Source: Halomonas lysinitropha (GTDB taxonomy: Bacteria; Pseudomonadota; Gammaproteobacteria; Pseudomonadales; Halomonadaceae). Taken from it: 64,000 nt of DNA. Shown one piece after another: positions 15,867 through 25,756 of the stretch (the first letter of the stretch is position 1; every line of letters begins with the position of its first letter). The DNA is taken from positions 124,001 to 188,000 of the forward strand of contig NZ_CABVOU010000014.1 of the NCBI RefSeq assembly GCF_902500215.1. Direction: 5' to 3'. The translations under genes were made by a program, and so were the position numbers. Below the pieces are notes generated by a model. That model had not been told where the DNA came from and did no database searches. It was given only the letters and a program-made list of their open reading frames with translations.

Positions 15867-18800
15867 CCGCGGCGGTAGTGTCGATGCACAGGTGGCGTTC
15901 CACCACGTAACGTTCCGGCCAAATAGTCTGAGTCTCGAGCGCCACGATGGCGCCGTCGCGCTTGGCGAGCGCGATGCGCAACTCGCGGGTCCAGTCGCTG
16001 TCGCCGGCCGCGGCGACGGTTTCGATACCCTTGAGCGTGGTCAGGGTGTCGGCTTCGATACTGCCGTCGAGCCCGGACACCGGCGCCCCGGCATCGATCA
16101 ACGGCTTCACAGCCTCAACGGCACCAGGGGCGACGATCAGCGCCGGAGAGCCCGCACCGAGCGCCTGCACCGCCTGGGCGACGGCGATATCCAGGGTCGG
16201 GCCCAGGCAGAGTGCCGCTCCCTTCGGATACATCGCCAGGCGGTTGCTTTCCCCTGTCGGCCCCGGCAGCGTCTGCGGCGTCATGTCCAGGGCCGCGGTC
16301 TCGGCGAGCGCCTTGCGGACCAAACCGCCCTTGCCGGAGAGCGCCTTGCGCAGCACCTCGACCCGATCGCGACGCGCCGCCCAGTTGCGGGCATCCAAGC
16401 CGTCGAGAGTCGACTGGACATCCTTTTGTGTCATGGATTTCCCTTTCGGCGCCTCATGGCTCTCCGCGCTTGCGGTACGGCGGAAACGGGAGACATAGAG
16501 CGGACCCCCGGCCTTGGGCCCGGTACCCGAAAGGCCCTCGCCGCCGAAGGGCTGGGAGCCGACGATGGCGCCTATCTGGTTGCGGTTGACGTAGACGTTG
16601 CCGACATGAATACGCTCGACGATCTGCTGCACCCGGTCATCGATCCGGGTATGCAGGCCGAAGGTCAGCCCGTATCCCTTGCCATTGATGTCATCGACCA
16701 CCTTGTCGATATCTCGCGCCTTGAAGGTGGCCACGTGCAGGACCGGGCCGAAGATCTCGCGCTCCAGATCCTCGATGCCTCCGACCTCGACCACGGCCGG
16801 GGTGACGAAGGTACCCACCTCGGGCGCGGGCAGTTTCTTGAGCACCTTGCCGGCCTTCTCATGCGCCGCCACATATTCGTTGATCTCTGCCTGGGCGTCG
16901 GCGTCGATCACCGGCGACACGTCGGTGTCGGTATTCCAGGGGTCGCCAATGGTAAGGGCGTCCATGGCGCCATCGAGCATGTTGAGCAGCCGGTCGCGGG
17001 CCTCTTCCTGGACATACAGCATCCGCAGCGCCGAGCAGCGCTGGCCGGCCGACTGGAAGGAGGAGATCAGGATGTCGCGCACCGCCTGCTCGGTCAGCGC
17101 CGTGGAGTCCACGATCATGGAATTCAGTCCGCCGGTCTCGGCGATCAGCACCGCATCCGGGCCCGCGTTCTGTGCCAGGGCCTTGTGGATGATCTGCGCC
17201 ACCGGGGTCGAGCCGGTAAAGCAGACGCCGGCGATCCGCGGATCACTGGTCAGCGGGCCGCCCACCGTCGGCCCGTCGCCGGGCAGCAGCTGCAGCGCCG
17301 CCTCGGGCAGGCCGGCCTCGCGCATCAGCTCGACGGCACGGGCGGCGATCAGGGGCGTCTGCTCGGCGGGCTTGGCGAGCACGGCGTTGCCGGCCACCAG
17401 CGCCGCGGCAATCTGGCCGGTGGTAATAGCCAGGGGGAAGTTCCACGGGCTGATGCAGACGAAGATACCGCGGGCACTGCCGGGCTCTTCCGCTTCCAGC
17501 CGCTCGCCCTCGTTGGCGTAGAAACGCAGGAAATCCACTGCCTCACGCACCTCGGCGATGCCATCGAACATCATCTTGCCGGCTTCACGGGTACAGATCA
17601 CCGTCAGCTCGGCAATGTGTTGCTCGTAGAGATCGGCGGTGCGGCGCAACACCTCGGCTCGCTCCGCGGCCGGTCGCGCCGACCAGTTACGGTAGCCCTC
17701 CTCGGCGGCGTCGAGCGCGGCCGCCACCTCGTCCGGGGTGGCCTCGTGCACCTTGCCAACCACTCGCGAGCCATCGGCGGGAGACACGGCATCGCGAGCA
17801 GGCCCCTGGGGTGCCGGACGTCCCGCCAGCATGGGACCCGCGGTCCAGGTGGTGTCGGCAAATTCCTCTCGCGCCTTCAGCAGCGGCAGGATCGAGGCGG
17901 GTTCGTTGATCCGGTAGCCGCGGGAGTTCTTGCGCTCGGGCGCGAACAGCTCGCCAGGCTGGCGGATCAACGGGCTGGCGATGGCGTCGCCGAGTTGCTG
18001 AAACCCCTCCACCGGGTCCTTCGAGACCTCGCTCGGGGGAATCGAGTCGTCCACCACCTGGTTCACGAACGAAGAGTTCGCGCCATTCTCCAGAAGGCGC
18101 CGCACCAGGTAGGCCAGCAGGTCACGGTGCGCACCCACCGGGGCATAGATACGGCAGTGCGTGCCCTCCGACTGCTTGACGATCTGATGCAGGGATTCGC
18201 CCATGCCATGCAGGCGCTGGAACTCGTAGCTGTCCTTGTCGTCGCCCGCCATGGCGACAACGGCGGCACAGGTGTGGGCGTTATGGGTCGCGAACTGCGG
18301 ATAGATGCGGTCGCGCCGGTCGAGCAGCAGCTGCGCGCACGCCATGTAACTGACATCGGTATTGACCTTGCGAGTGAAGACCGGGAAGGTCTTGACCCCC
18401 ATCTCCTGGGACAGCTTGATCTCGGTATCCCAGTAGGCGCCCTTCACCAGCCGTACCATGATCTTGCGGTCGTAGCGCTCGGCAAGCTCGTAGAGTGTCT
18501 CGATCATCGGCGCGGCGCGGCGCCCGTAGGCCTGCACCACGACCCCGAAGCCGTCCCATCCGTCGAGGCTGGGGTCTGACATCAGCTCCTCGATCACATC
18601 GAGCGAGATATCCAGCCGGTCCTGCTCCTCGGCATCGATGTTGAAACCGATATTGGCCTTGGCCGCCTGCTGCACCAACTCCTTGGCTCGCGGAACGAGT
18701 TCCGCCATCACCGTATCGTGATGGGTATATTCATAGCGCGGGTGCAATGCCGAGAGTTTTACCGAGATGCCGGGGCTTCCGCGCACGTCACCCTTGGCCT

Positions 18801-19497
18801 GCTTGGCGATCGCCGTGATCGCCTTGGCGTAGGCCTCGTGATAGCGAACGGCATCCTCGTCGGTACGCGCCGCCTCGCCGAGCATGTCGTAGGAATAGGT
18901 ATAGCCCTGCTTCTCGAGATCACGGGCATTCTTCATGCCCTCTTCGATGGTCTGGCCAAGCACGAACTGACGTCCCAGTATCTTCATCGACTGGCCGACC
19001 GCCGTGCGCACCACTGGCTCGCCCATGCGGCGCACCAGGCCGCGCAGCGCACGCGCCGGGCCCTTGGGGTCGTCGTCCAGCACCTTGCCGGTCAGCATCA
19101 GCGCCCAGGTCGAGGCGTTGACCATCGACGATGATGACTTGCCCAGGTGCGCACCCCAGTCGGACGGCTCGATCTTGTCGTGGATGAGGTCGTCGATGGT
19201 TTCCGCATCGGGCACGCGCAGCAGGGCTTCTGCCAGGCACATGAGGCCGACACCTTCGGCGGTCGAGAGCCCGTACTCGGCCAGGAAGGCCTCCATCATC
19301 GAGGGCGACTTTTCCTTGCGCACACGATCCACGTAGTTGGCGCCGACCTCGGCCACCTTGCGGCGGTCGTCCTCGGACAGCTTGAGTCGTTCGACGAGGC
19401 TGCGCAGCACATCTGCCTCATCGGCGTCATAGTTGTCGCGGATGCGATAGCGCAGATCTTTGACGTCACTCTCTAGATGAAGGTTTGCTTCGTTCAT
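15832..19497 (-). CDS. putA: Bifunctional proline dehydrogenase / glutamate-semialdehyde dehydrogenase PutA
   Basis: A 1221-residue enzyme that oxidises proline to glutamate in two steps. The proline dehydrogenase barrel occupies about residues 80-480 (ISVKLSALHPRYEY, FNIDAEEQDRLDIS, MVRLVKGAYWDTEI, ATHNAHT). The aldehyde dehydrogenase follows at ~550-1010, with ISPWNFPLAI, the NAD-site FTGSTPVAQ, the catalytic Glu in AETGGLN and catalytic Cys in SAGQRCSALR. A further ~190-residue C-terminal domain follows. The N-terminal ribbon-helix-helix repressor domain of E. coli PutA is missing, so it is not self-regulating. The ATG at 19497 has a GAGGAG site. The 3' end is duplicated at 10551-10587. 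Confidence 0.96.
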   Translation of the reverse strand: MNEANLHLESDVKDLRYRIRDNYDADEADVLRSLVERLKLSEDDRRKVAEVGANYVDRVRKEKSPSMMEAFLAEYGLSTAEGVGLMCLAEALLRVPDAETIDDLIHDKIEPSDWGAHLGKSSSSMVNASTWALMLTGKVLDDDPKGPARALRGLVRRMGEPVVRTAVGQSMKILGRQFVLGQTIEEGMKNARDLEKQGYTYSYDMLGEAARTDEDAVRYHEAYAKAITAIAKQAKGDVRGSPGISVKLSALHPRYEYTHHDTVMAELVPRAKELVQQAAKANIGFNIDAEEQDRLDISLDVIEELMSDPSLDGWDGFGVVVQAYGRRAAPMIETLYELAERYDRKIMVRLVKGAYWDTEIKLSQEMGVKTFPVFTRKVNTDVSYMACAQLLLDRRDRIYPQFATHNAHTCAAVVAMAGDDKDSYEFQRLHGMGESLHQIVKQSEGTHCRIYAPVGAHRDLLAYLVRRLLENGANSSFVNQVVDDSIPPSEVSKDPVEGFQQLGDAIASPLIRQPGELFAPERKNSRGYRINEPASILPLLKAREEFADTTWTAGPMLAGRPAPQGPARDAVSPADGSRVVGKVHEATPDEVAAALDAAEEGYRNWSARPAAERAEVLRRTADLYEQHIAELTVICTREAGKMMFDGIAEVREAVDFLRFYANEGERLEAEEPGSARGIFVCISPWNFPLAITTGQIAAALVAGNAVLAKPAEQTPLIAARAVELMREAGLPEAALQLLPGDGPTVGGPLTSDPRIAGVCFTGSTPVAQIIHKALAQNAGPDAVLIAETGGLNSMIVDSTALTEQAVRDILISSFQSAGQRCSALRMLYVQEEARDRLLNMLDGAMDALTIGDPWNTDTDVSPVIDADAQAEINEYVAAHEKAGKVLKKLPAPEVGTFVTPAVVEVGGIEDLEREIFGPVLHVATFKARDIDKVVDDINGKGYGLTFGLHTRIDDRVQQIVERIHVGNVYVNRNQIGAIVGSQPFGGEGLSGTGPKAGGPLYVSRFRRTASAESHEAPKGKSMTQKDVQSTLDGLDARNWAARRDRVEVLRKALSGKGGLVRKALAETAALDMTPQTLPGPTGESNRLAMYPKGAALCLGPTLDIAVAQAVQALGAGSPALIVAPGAVEAVKPLIDAGAPVSGLDGSIEADTLTTLKGIETVAAAGDSDWTRELRIALAKRDGAIVALETQTIWPERYVVERHLCIDTTAAGGNASLLATAE

Positions 19498-20067
19498 GGT
19501 CGATCTCTCCTCACTGCCCGACACACAGCGGCAATGCGCCAGGGGGATGTCGTCGTTATTGTCGAAGGGCCATTACAAGTGGATGGCTGATGCGTCCCGG
19601 CCCGGGTTAGGGCCAATGTCTCCAGCCACAGGATGGCGGCGCGGTGACGGCAAGGACCTCGGTGGCAGTGGCCATGCCCTGAGAAAGGGTAATATCACCG
19701 ATGGCTGGGTGCACGGATGTCAGCCCAATCCTCTCAGTGTAGCGCCTGGCTGACTTGTTCAGACTCGAGCTTCATGTCAACCTCGTTTCAACGATTTCAT
19801 ACATCAGTCTAAGTAGGGCACCGAACGGACTCTTGTCTCAGACTCCTGAACCGTTGCTCGAGACTCCGCGAAACTACTCGATAACCTGATCGACTCACTG
19901 GCGGTGCCGATAGTGGGCGCTATGGAAGGCTTACCCCGTCGCGCCCGTCGCACGGCGCTTGAAGCCGAGCTACCTGCCCAAGACAGCCTGCCCATCGCCT
20001 CGAACGAGCCTGACCCAGGGAGACGTGCATCCACGCCACCGTCCGGGATATGGTCGAGGCAGGGTGA
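19498..20067. other. Long intergenic region between putA and uxuA
   Basis: It holds the putA upstream region. The part at about 19850-20060 has coding-like composition (a rightward open stretch from the stop near 19846, including ARDSAKLLDNLIDSLAV and RARRTALEAELPAQDSLPIA) but no start, ribosome site or recognisable family. It may be a gene remnant. No convincing terminator for the uxu operon was found at its right end. Confidence 0.4.
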
Positions 20068-21243
20068 TCAGGTCAATTGGCGCACGGCCAGCTCAACCCC
20101 ACGCAGTTCGGCCAAGCCGCGTAGTCGACCATAGAGCGGATAACCCGGCGCGGTGTCGCGGTGCCGGTCGTCGAGGATATGATGGCCATGGTCGGGCCGC
20201 AGCGGCAGGCGCGGGCCACCCGACATCTCGCGGCGGCGCTCCTCGGCCACCAGCGCAGCGATCACCGCCACCATGTCCACATCGCCGTCAAGATGCGCGG
20301 CCTCGTGGAAGGAGCGCGGATCCGGCGCCTCGCGCTTCGTCGAGCGCAGGTGGGCGAAGTAAATCTTCGGCGCGAACCGCCGCGCCATGTCGGCGAGGTC
20401 GACGTCGGCGCGCACCCCGTAGGAACCGGTGCACAGCGTCAGGCCGTTGGCCGGGCTGGGCACGGCGTCGAGCAGCCACTGGGCATCGTCCGGCGTGGAA
20501 ACCACCCGCGGGAGCCCCAGCATCGGCCGAGGCGGGTCGTCGGGGTGGATTGCCATGCGGATACCGACCTCCTCGGCCACCGGGATCACCGCGGCCAGAA
20601 AATAGCGAAGATTCTCTCGCAGCTGCGCGGCATCGATGTCGTCGTAGGCGGCCAGGGCCTGACGGAACTGCGCCAGGGTGTAGTGCTCCTCGGCCCCCGG
20701 GAGGCCGGCGATCAGGGTATCGACCAGAGCGTCGCGGCCGGCCGCATCGAGGCCGTCGAGGTAATGCCTGGCCTCGGCCTGCTCGTCCTTGTCATACTCC
20801 TCCTCGGCGCCGGGGCGCTGCAGCAAGTAGAGGTCGAAGGCGGCGAAAGCGACTTGGTCGAAGCGCAGCGCCCAGCCGCCTTCCGGCAGCGACCAGCTGA
20901 GGTCGGTGCGGGTCCAGTCGAGCACCGGCATGAAGTTGTAGCAGACGGTGTCGATGCCGCAGGCCGCCAGGTTCCGCAGGGTCTGGCAGTAGGTGGCGAT
21001 CAGGCCATCGCGCTCGGGCCGGCCCTGCTTGATCGCTTCGGGCACCGGCACGCTCTCCACCACCGACCAGGAAAGACCGGCCGCCTCGATCAGCGCCTTG
21101 CGCTCGCCGATCGCTTCCAGCGACCAGACGCGATCGTTGGGCACCTCGTGCAGCGCCGTGACGATGCCGGTGGCCCCGGTCTGGCGAATTTCGTCCAGGC
21201 GGATGGGGTCCTGGGAGCCGAACCAGCGCCAGGTGTGTTCCAT
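20068..21243 (-). CDS. uxuA: Mannonate dehydratase UxuA
   Basis: UxuA dehydrates D-mannonate to 2-keto-3-deoxygluconate. The 391-residue protein opens with [34 protein letters not shown]. It carries the TIM-barrel metal-site blocks of the family: [44 protein letters not shown] and [10 protein letters not shown]. It is the last gene of an eight-gene leftward operon, 23 bp after uxuB. A second, unrelated mannonate dehydratase-type enzyme (ManD family, 26795-28006) is in the same operon, so the step is potentially duplicated. Confidence 0.95.
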   Translation of the reverse strand: MEHTWRWFGSQDPIRLDEIRQTGATGIVTALHEVPNDRVWSLEAIGERKALIEAAGLSWSVVESVPVPEAIKQGRPERDGLIATYCQTLRNLAACGIDTVCYNFMPVLDWTRTDLSWSLPEGGWALRFDQVAFAAFDLYLLQRPGAEEEYDKDEQAEARHYLDGLDAAGRDALVDTLIAGLPGAEEHYTLAQFRQALAAYDDIDAAQLRENLRYFLAAVIPVAEEVGIRMAIHPDDPPRPMLGLPRVVSTPDDAQWLLDAVPSPANGLTLCTGSYGVRADVDLADMARRFAPKIYFAHLRSTKREAPDPRSFHEAAHLDGDVDMVAVIAALVAEERRREMSGGPRLPLRPDHGHHILDDRHRDTAPGYPLYGRLRGLAELRGVELAVRQLT

Positions 21244-21266
21244 GGGGCATCTCCTCTCGGGCCTCT

Positions 21267-22742
21267 TTATGCGCTACGGCCTGCCAGGGTGGCGAGCGCT
21301 CCGTCGAGGCCCTCTTCGGTCAGGGAACGATAGGCCGTGAGTACCGCTTCGGCGAAGACGGCGTCGGCCGCCAGGGCCGGTGGCACCACATCGTCCATGG
21401 CCAGGAAGGCCGACACCAGCGCCTCGGGGTCCCGGCCGTGCCGCGCATGACACTCGGCGAAGCGTGGCGCCAGGGGGTCGTCCACCTCGTAGGCGGTGCC
21501 CGCATGATCCCGGCCGGCGGTGTAGCGAATCCAGGCGGCCAGGCCCAGGGCGGCGCAGGGGGACGCCTGCCCCGCCTCGCGACGGGCCAGGGCGCCCGAC
21601 AACCAGCGCTGGGGCAGCTTCTGGCTGCCGTCCATGGCGATCTGGTGCAGGCGGTGACGCAGGCTATCGTTGGCGAAACGCCCCAGCAGCGAATCGGCGT
21701 AGGCGGCGAGATCGGTGCCCTCGGGCATGGCCAGGGTCGGCGCCGCCTCCTCGAGCATATAGCGACGCAGCAGGGCCGTGAGGTCGTCGCGACTCACCGC
21801 CTCGAATACCGTCTCGATGCCCTGCGGCGCGCCCAGGTAGGCCAGCAGCGAGTGGCTGCCGTTGAGCATGCGCAGCTTCATGGTCTCGAAGGGCGCCACG
21901 TCGGCGACCATTTCCACGCCATCGGCCGCCCAGTCCGGCCGCCCCTGGGGGAAGTGATCCTCCACCACCCACTGGGCGAAGGCCTCGCCGATCACGGCAT
22001 TGGGATCCTCGATACCCAGTTCGGCCAGCCTCGCGAAATCGGCCTTGGTCATCGCCGGAACGATGCGGTCGACCATGCTGCAGGGAAAGGCCACCTCGTG
22101 CTCGATCCAATTAGACAGGACGGTGTCGCGCCGCTCGGCCAACTTGATCACGGCATTACGGGTGCGCTTGCCGTTGTCCGGCATATTATCGCAGGAGAGC
22201 ACCGTGAAGGGTGGCACGCCTGCCTCGCGACGCCGCGCCAATGCCTCCACCAGGATTCCTGGTGCCGTCCGGGGTCTCGAAGGATCAGCAATATCAGCGG
22301 CGATCATGGGGTCATCGACAAGCAGCTCGCCGCTGGCCGGGTTGAGGAAGTAGCCCTTCTCGGTAACGGTGAGGGTAACGATACGCGTCTCGGGCACGAC
22401 CATCCGCGCCAGCAGGGCCTCGAGATCACGCCCCCAGTCCCCCTCGGCATCACGGCCGCTGAACAGGGACTCTTCGATTACCCCGATCTCACGCAGGGTC
22501 AGGGTCTTGCTATCGGCATACTCGGCCACGTGATAGCGGTAGCCAGCGTCGCGCAGGGCATCCACCAGGTCCACACTGGCGCGCAGGTTGGCGCTACTCA
22601 CACCCCAGTCGACGTCCCCCGTGCGCCGACGATAGCGCTCCAGGTAGACCGCCTGGTGGGCGCGGTGGAAAGCACCGAGGCCGAGGTGAACGATAGCGAT
22701 GCGGCCCTGTCGCGGGGCTGCCTGCACTCGGGTGATGGACAT
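21267..22742 (-). CDS. uxuB: Fructuronate reductase / mannonate oxidoreductase UxuB
   Basis: A 491-residue NAD(H)-dependent long-chain dehydrogenase of the mannitol dehydrogenase family, interconverting D-fructuronate and D-mannonate. N-terminal [22 protein letters not shown] is the family's nucleotide-binding start. [15 protein letters not shown] and [11 protein letters not shown] are the other signatures, and [17 protein letters not shown]-type residues (here [17 protein letters not shown]) contain the catalytic Lys/Asn/His region. The ATG at 22742 has a GGAGGGG ribosome site. It sits between the TRAP permease and uxuA. Confidence 0.92.
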   Translation of the reverse strand: MSITRVQAAPRQGRIAIVHLGLGAFHRAHQAVYLERYRRRTGDVDWGVSSANLRASVDLVDALRDAGYRYHVAEYADSKTLTLREIGVIEESLFSGRDAEGDWGRDLEALLARMVVPETRIVTLTVTEKGYFLNPASGELLVDDPMIAADIADPSRPRTAPGILVEALARRREAGVPPFTVLSCDNMPDNGKRTRNAVIKLAERRDTVLSNWIEHEVAFPCSMVDRIVPAMTKADFARLAELGIEDPNAVIGEAFAQWVVEDHFPQGRPDWAADGVEMVADVAPFETMKLRMLNGSHSLLAYLGAPQGIETVFEAVSRDDLTALLRRYMLEEAAPTLAMPEGTDLAAYADSLLGRFANDSLRHRLHQIAMDGSQKLPQRWLSGALARREAGQASPCAALGLAAWIRYTAGRDHAGTAYEVDDPLAPRFAECHARHGRDPEALVSAFLAMDDVVPPALAADAVFAEAVLTAYRSLTEEGLDGALATLAGRSA

Positions 22743-22781
22743 TGCCCCTCCATTTCTCTGTCGTTTCACGCCCATTCTCAG

Positions 22782-24062
22782 TCACTCTCCCATCAGTAGC
22801 GTCGGTAACCACATGGAAACCGCCGGAACATAGGCAACCAGCATCAGTACGGCAAGGTTGCAGATCAGGAAGGGCAAGATGGCTCGCGCCACGGTCAACA
22901 TGGGCAGCTTACCGATCCCCGCGACCACGAACAGGCAGACCCCTACCGGCGGGGTGGTGAGGCCGATCATGAGGTTGAGCACCGCCATCACAGCGAAATG
23001 TACCGGGTCCATGCCCACGCCAGTAGCCACCCCCAGCAGCGCCGGGAAGAGGATGATCAGCGCCGCAATGGTCTCCATGAAGGCGCCGACGAATAGGAGG
23101 ATCAGGTTGAGGATCAGGATGACGACGAGAGGGTTCTCACTGATGGCCAGGATCAGGCCGGCGACCATCTGAGGGATCTGCTCGCTGGTCAGGATCCAGC
23201 CGAAGAGGTTGGCCAATCCTACCATCAGCAGCAGCGCCGCGGAGGTGAAGACGGTATCGGTGAGAATCCCCGGCAGCTTGCGCCAGGTGAGCCCCTTGTA
23301 GACGTACATGCCCACCACCAGGGCATAGAGACTGGCGACGATGGAGGCCTCGGTGGGCGTAAAGAGGCCACCGATGATGCCGTAGAGGATGATGGCCGTC
23401 ATCAGCAGCGCCCAGAAGGCGGTGCGCCCCTCGCGAAGCAGCTCCATGAAGGTGGCCCGCTCGCCCCTGGGATAGCCACGCCGCACGGCAAGGATATACA
23501 CCGTCACCATCATCGCCAGGCCCAGCAGCAGGCCGGGGATGGCGCCGGCCAGGAACATGCGTCCCACCGAGACCCCGGAGAGCGAACCGGCGATGATCAT
23601 CGGCACGCTTGGCGGAATGATCGGCCCCACGGTAGAGGAGGCGGCAGTGACCGCCGCGGCGAAGGGCTTGTCATAGCCGGACTTCGCCATGCCGGGAATC
23701 ATCACCGAACCGATGCTGGCCGAGTCGGCCACGGCGGTGCCGGAGATGCCGCCGAAGATCATCGAGCCCCCCACGTTGGCCAGACCAAGACCCCCACGGA
23801 TATGGCCCAGCAGCGCGTTGGAGAAGCGCACGATGTGCTCGGTGATATTGCCGACGTTCATCAGATTGCCGGCTAGCACGAAACCGGGAATGCACAGCAG
23901 CACGAAGGTGTCGATGCCGGCATAAAGGCGCTGCGGCACGATGGTCAGCGAGATGCCTTCCAGCAGCAGGTAGGCCAGTGAGGCGATGCCCAGGGCGAAG
24001 GCGATGGGCATGCCGATCAACAGCAGCACGAGAAAGCTGCTGAACAGGATGATCACTTCCAT
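22782..24062 (-). CDS. TRAP transporter large permease (DctM type)
   Basis: A 426-residue inner-membrane protein with about 12 helices that forms the ion-driven translocation channel of a TRAP system. The conserved DctM blocks are present: PLFILAGN-like IPGFVLAGNLMN, GGISGTAVADSASIGSVMIPGM and TVGPIIPPSVPMI. It directly abuts the small permease gene (0-bp gap) and belongs with the binding protein at 24728-25696. The setting among uxuAB and dehydratase genes suggests a hexuronate or aldonate as cargo; sodium coupling is usual for the family. Confidence 0.93.
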   Translation of the reverse strand: MEVIILFSSFLVLLLIGMPIAFALGIASLAYLLLEGISLTIVPQRLYAGIDTFVLLCIPGFVLAGNLMNVGNITEHIVRFSNALLGHIRGGLGLANVGGSMIFGGISGTAVADSASIGSVMIPGMAKSGYDKPFAAAVTAASSTVGPIIPPSVPMIIAGSLSGVSVGRMFLAGAIPGLLLGLAMMVTVYILAVRRGYPRGERATFMELLREGRTAFWALLMTAIILYGIIGGLFTPTEASIVASLYALVVGMYVYKGLTWRKLPGILTDTVFTSAALLLMVGLANLFGWILTSEQIPQMVAGLILAISENPLVVILILNLILLFVGAFMETIAALIILFPALLGVATGVGMDPVHFAVMAVLNLMIGLTTPPVGVCLFVVAGIGKLPMLTVARAILPFLICNLAVLMLVAYVPAVSMWLPTLLMGE

Positions 24063-24647
24063 TTACGGCGTCTCCGCTGAGGTGCGCTCAGGCGAACGAA
24101 AGATAGCGACAAGCCCCTCCAGGAAGCCGATGACGCCGTAGACCAGCAACAGCGCGAACATCACCACCGTGGAGAAGAAGATGTAGAGCATAGGAACCTT
24201 GAGCGTCGGCGAGGTCTGCCAGGCGCCATTCTGGGCGTACTGCCAGGCGTAGGGCAGCACTAGTCCGGCAAAGCCGGCAACCATCAAGCATATCAGCACC
24301 TGGTAGGCGGCCCGCGCGCGAGGCCCCAGGTGGTGGTGGAAGAGCTCCACGCTGACATTGCGATGCTGGCGCAGCACCACTCCCGCCGCGAGAGCCACCA
24401 TGTAGATGAACAGGTAACGCGACAGCTCCTCGGTCCAGGCCAGCGAGAACGGCAGGAAGAGGCGCGCCGAAATCTGCAGCAGCACCGTGCCGGCGATGCC
24501 CAAGAGTGCCAGGACGGCGAGGAAGGTAAACAGGGTGTCGACCCAGCCGATGAGGCGCCCCAGTGCGCCCTGGAAGGTGGGCACGGACGAGAGGGCGTCC
24601 AGCTGCTCGAGCACTTCCTGCTCAGCTGCCTTGTAGTCGGAATCCAT
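24063..24647 (-). CDS. TRAP transporter small permease (DctQ type)
   Basis: A 194-residue membrane protein with four hydrophobic helices. The pattern LPFSLAWTEELSRYLFIYMVALAAGVVLRQHRNVSVELF is the characteristic DctQ core, with the W-x-E-E-x-x-R motif between the first pair of helices. It pairs with the large permease downstream. The ATG at 24647 is preferred because GAGGA lies six bases upstream; the ATG at 24653 would leave no space for it. Confidence 0.92.
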   Translation of the reverse strand: MDSDYKAAEQEVLEQLDALSSVPTFQGALGRLIGWVDTLFTFLAVLALLGIAGTVLLQISARLFLPFSLAWTEELSRYLFIYMVALAAGVVLRQHRNVSVELFHHHLGPRARAAYQVLICLMVAGFAGLVLPYAWQYAQNGAWQTSPTLKVPMLYIFFSTVVMFALLLVYGVIGFLEGLVAIFRSPERTSAETP

Positions 24648-24727
24648 ACGCATTCCTCATGGTGCCAGCGGGCACCCTGGTTCGGGGAGACGAGCCCATG
24701 CCAAACATGAGCTCGTCCGCTGCGATG

Positions 24728-25696
24728 TCACAGATCCTGGATGGCCTCGAACAGTTCGCGTTGCTCTTCGTTAAGGGCGTCGAGCACTGCCGGCCGTGCC
24801 TTCTCGGTGAAGGCATCGATATCCACCTCGACGAACTCCATGCCGCGCTCCTCAAGATCCTGCTGAAGGCGCTGTTCGTCCTCGGCGAAGAGGTCGGCCT
24901 CGTATGCCTGCATGGTTTCGGCGGCGTCGAAGATCACCTCCTGCAGCTCCTCGGGCATCTCGTCAAGCCGGTTCTTGCCGATCACGACGTAGATCCAGCT
25001 GCGCACGTGGCCGGTGAGGTTCACGTAGTCCTGGACCTCATCGAAGCTGGCGCTCTCGATCAGGCTAAGCGGGTTCTCCTGACCCTCGATGGTGCCCTGT
25101 TGCAAGGAGGTGAAGACCTCACTGAAGGCCATGGGGGTAGGGCGGGCACCCAGCGCCTCCCAGGTATCCACGAACAGCGGCACATTGGGTACGCGCAGGC
25201 GGATGCCGTCGAGGTCATCGGGATGCTTGATCGGACGGTTGGAGGTCAGGTGCCGCGGACCGCGCTCGAACCAGGCCAAGGGCACCAGGTTGGCGCGCTC
25301 GGTGATCTGCGCCTCGATCTCCTCACCGATCTCGCCACTGACCGCGGCATGCAGATGCTCGGAATCGCGGAAGGCGTAGGGCACGGCCATCATGGCCGCC
25401 TTGGGCGCCCAGTTCTGCAGGCTTTCGCCGGTGATGGTCATGTCCGCGGTGCCCAGCTGGATGCTATTGATCACGTCCATCTCGGCGCCGAGCTGCTCGT
25501 TGGGATAGAGTTGCACCTCGATGCGTCCGTCGGAGTTGGCCTCGACCTCGTCCTTGAACTTCTCGGCGGCCTGGTGCCAGATATTCTCTTCATTGGCCAG
25601 GTGGCCAAATTTCAGCGTGAAATCCGCGGCCAGGGCCGCCTGACCACCGATCAGGGCCGCCCCGAGGATGGCGCCGGTGAAGAATTGTTTGATCAT
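24728..25696 (-). CDS. TRAP transporter substrate-binding protein (DctP type)
   Basis: A 322-residue periplasmic protein with a signal peptide cut after ALA (residue ~24). It has the DctP landmarks: FGHLANEENIWHQAAEKFKDEVEANSDGRIEVQLYPNEQLG, the carboxylate-binding Arg in GIRLRVPNVP, and FSEVFTSLQQGTIEGQENP. The Arg clamps the carboxylate of the ligand, so an acid sugar is likely given the genes around it (uxuAB, ManD). It is the first gene of the transporter triplet; the dehydrogenase gene ends 60 bp upstream. Confidence 0.92.
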   Translation of the reverse strand: MIKQFFTGAILGAALIGGQAALAADFTLKFGHLANEENIWHQAAEKFKDEVEANSDGRIEVQLYPNEQLGAEMDVINSIQLGTADMTITGESLQNWAPKAAMMAVPYAFRDSEHLHAAVSGEIGEEIEAQITERANLVPLAWFERGPRHLTSNRPIKHPDDLDGIRLRVPNVPLFVDTWEALGARPTPMAFSEVFTSLQQGTIEGQENPLSLIESASFDEVQDYVNLTGHVRSWIYVVIGKNRLDEMPEELQEVIFDAAETMQAYEADLFAEDEQRLQQDLEERGMEFVEVDIDAFTEKARPAVLDALNEEQRELFEAIQDL

Positions 25697-25756
25697 GGGT
25701 TAACTCCTGCACGTTGCTGTTGTGCGTTGTGGTAGTGCCTGGGTTGGCGTACCCCG

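Noticed and set aside
15802-18579. A 925-codon open frame on the + strand opposite putA
   Set aside because: It lies antisense to the intact putA and is free of stops only because of the GC-rich third-position bias. It has no ribosome site or recognisable domain.
19850-20060. Possible pseudogene between putA and uxuA
   Set aside because: Composition is gene-like, but I could not match it to a family or decide the strand, so it is only noted as intergenic.
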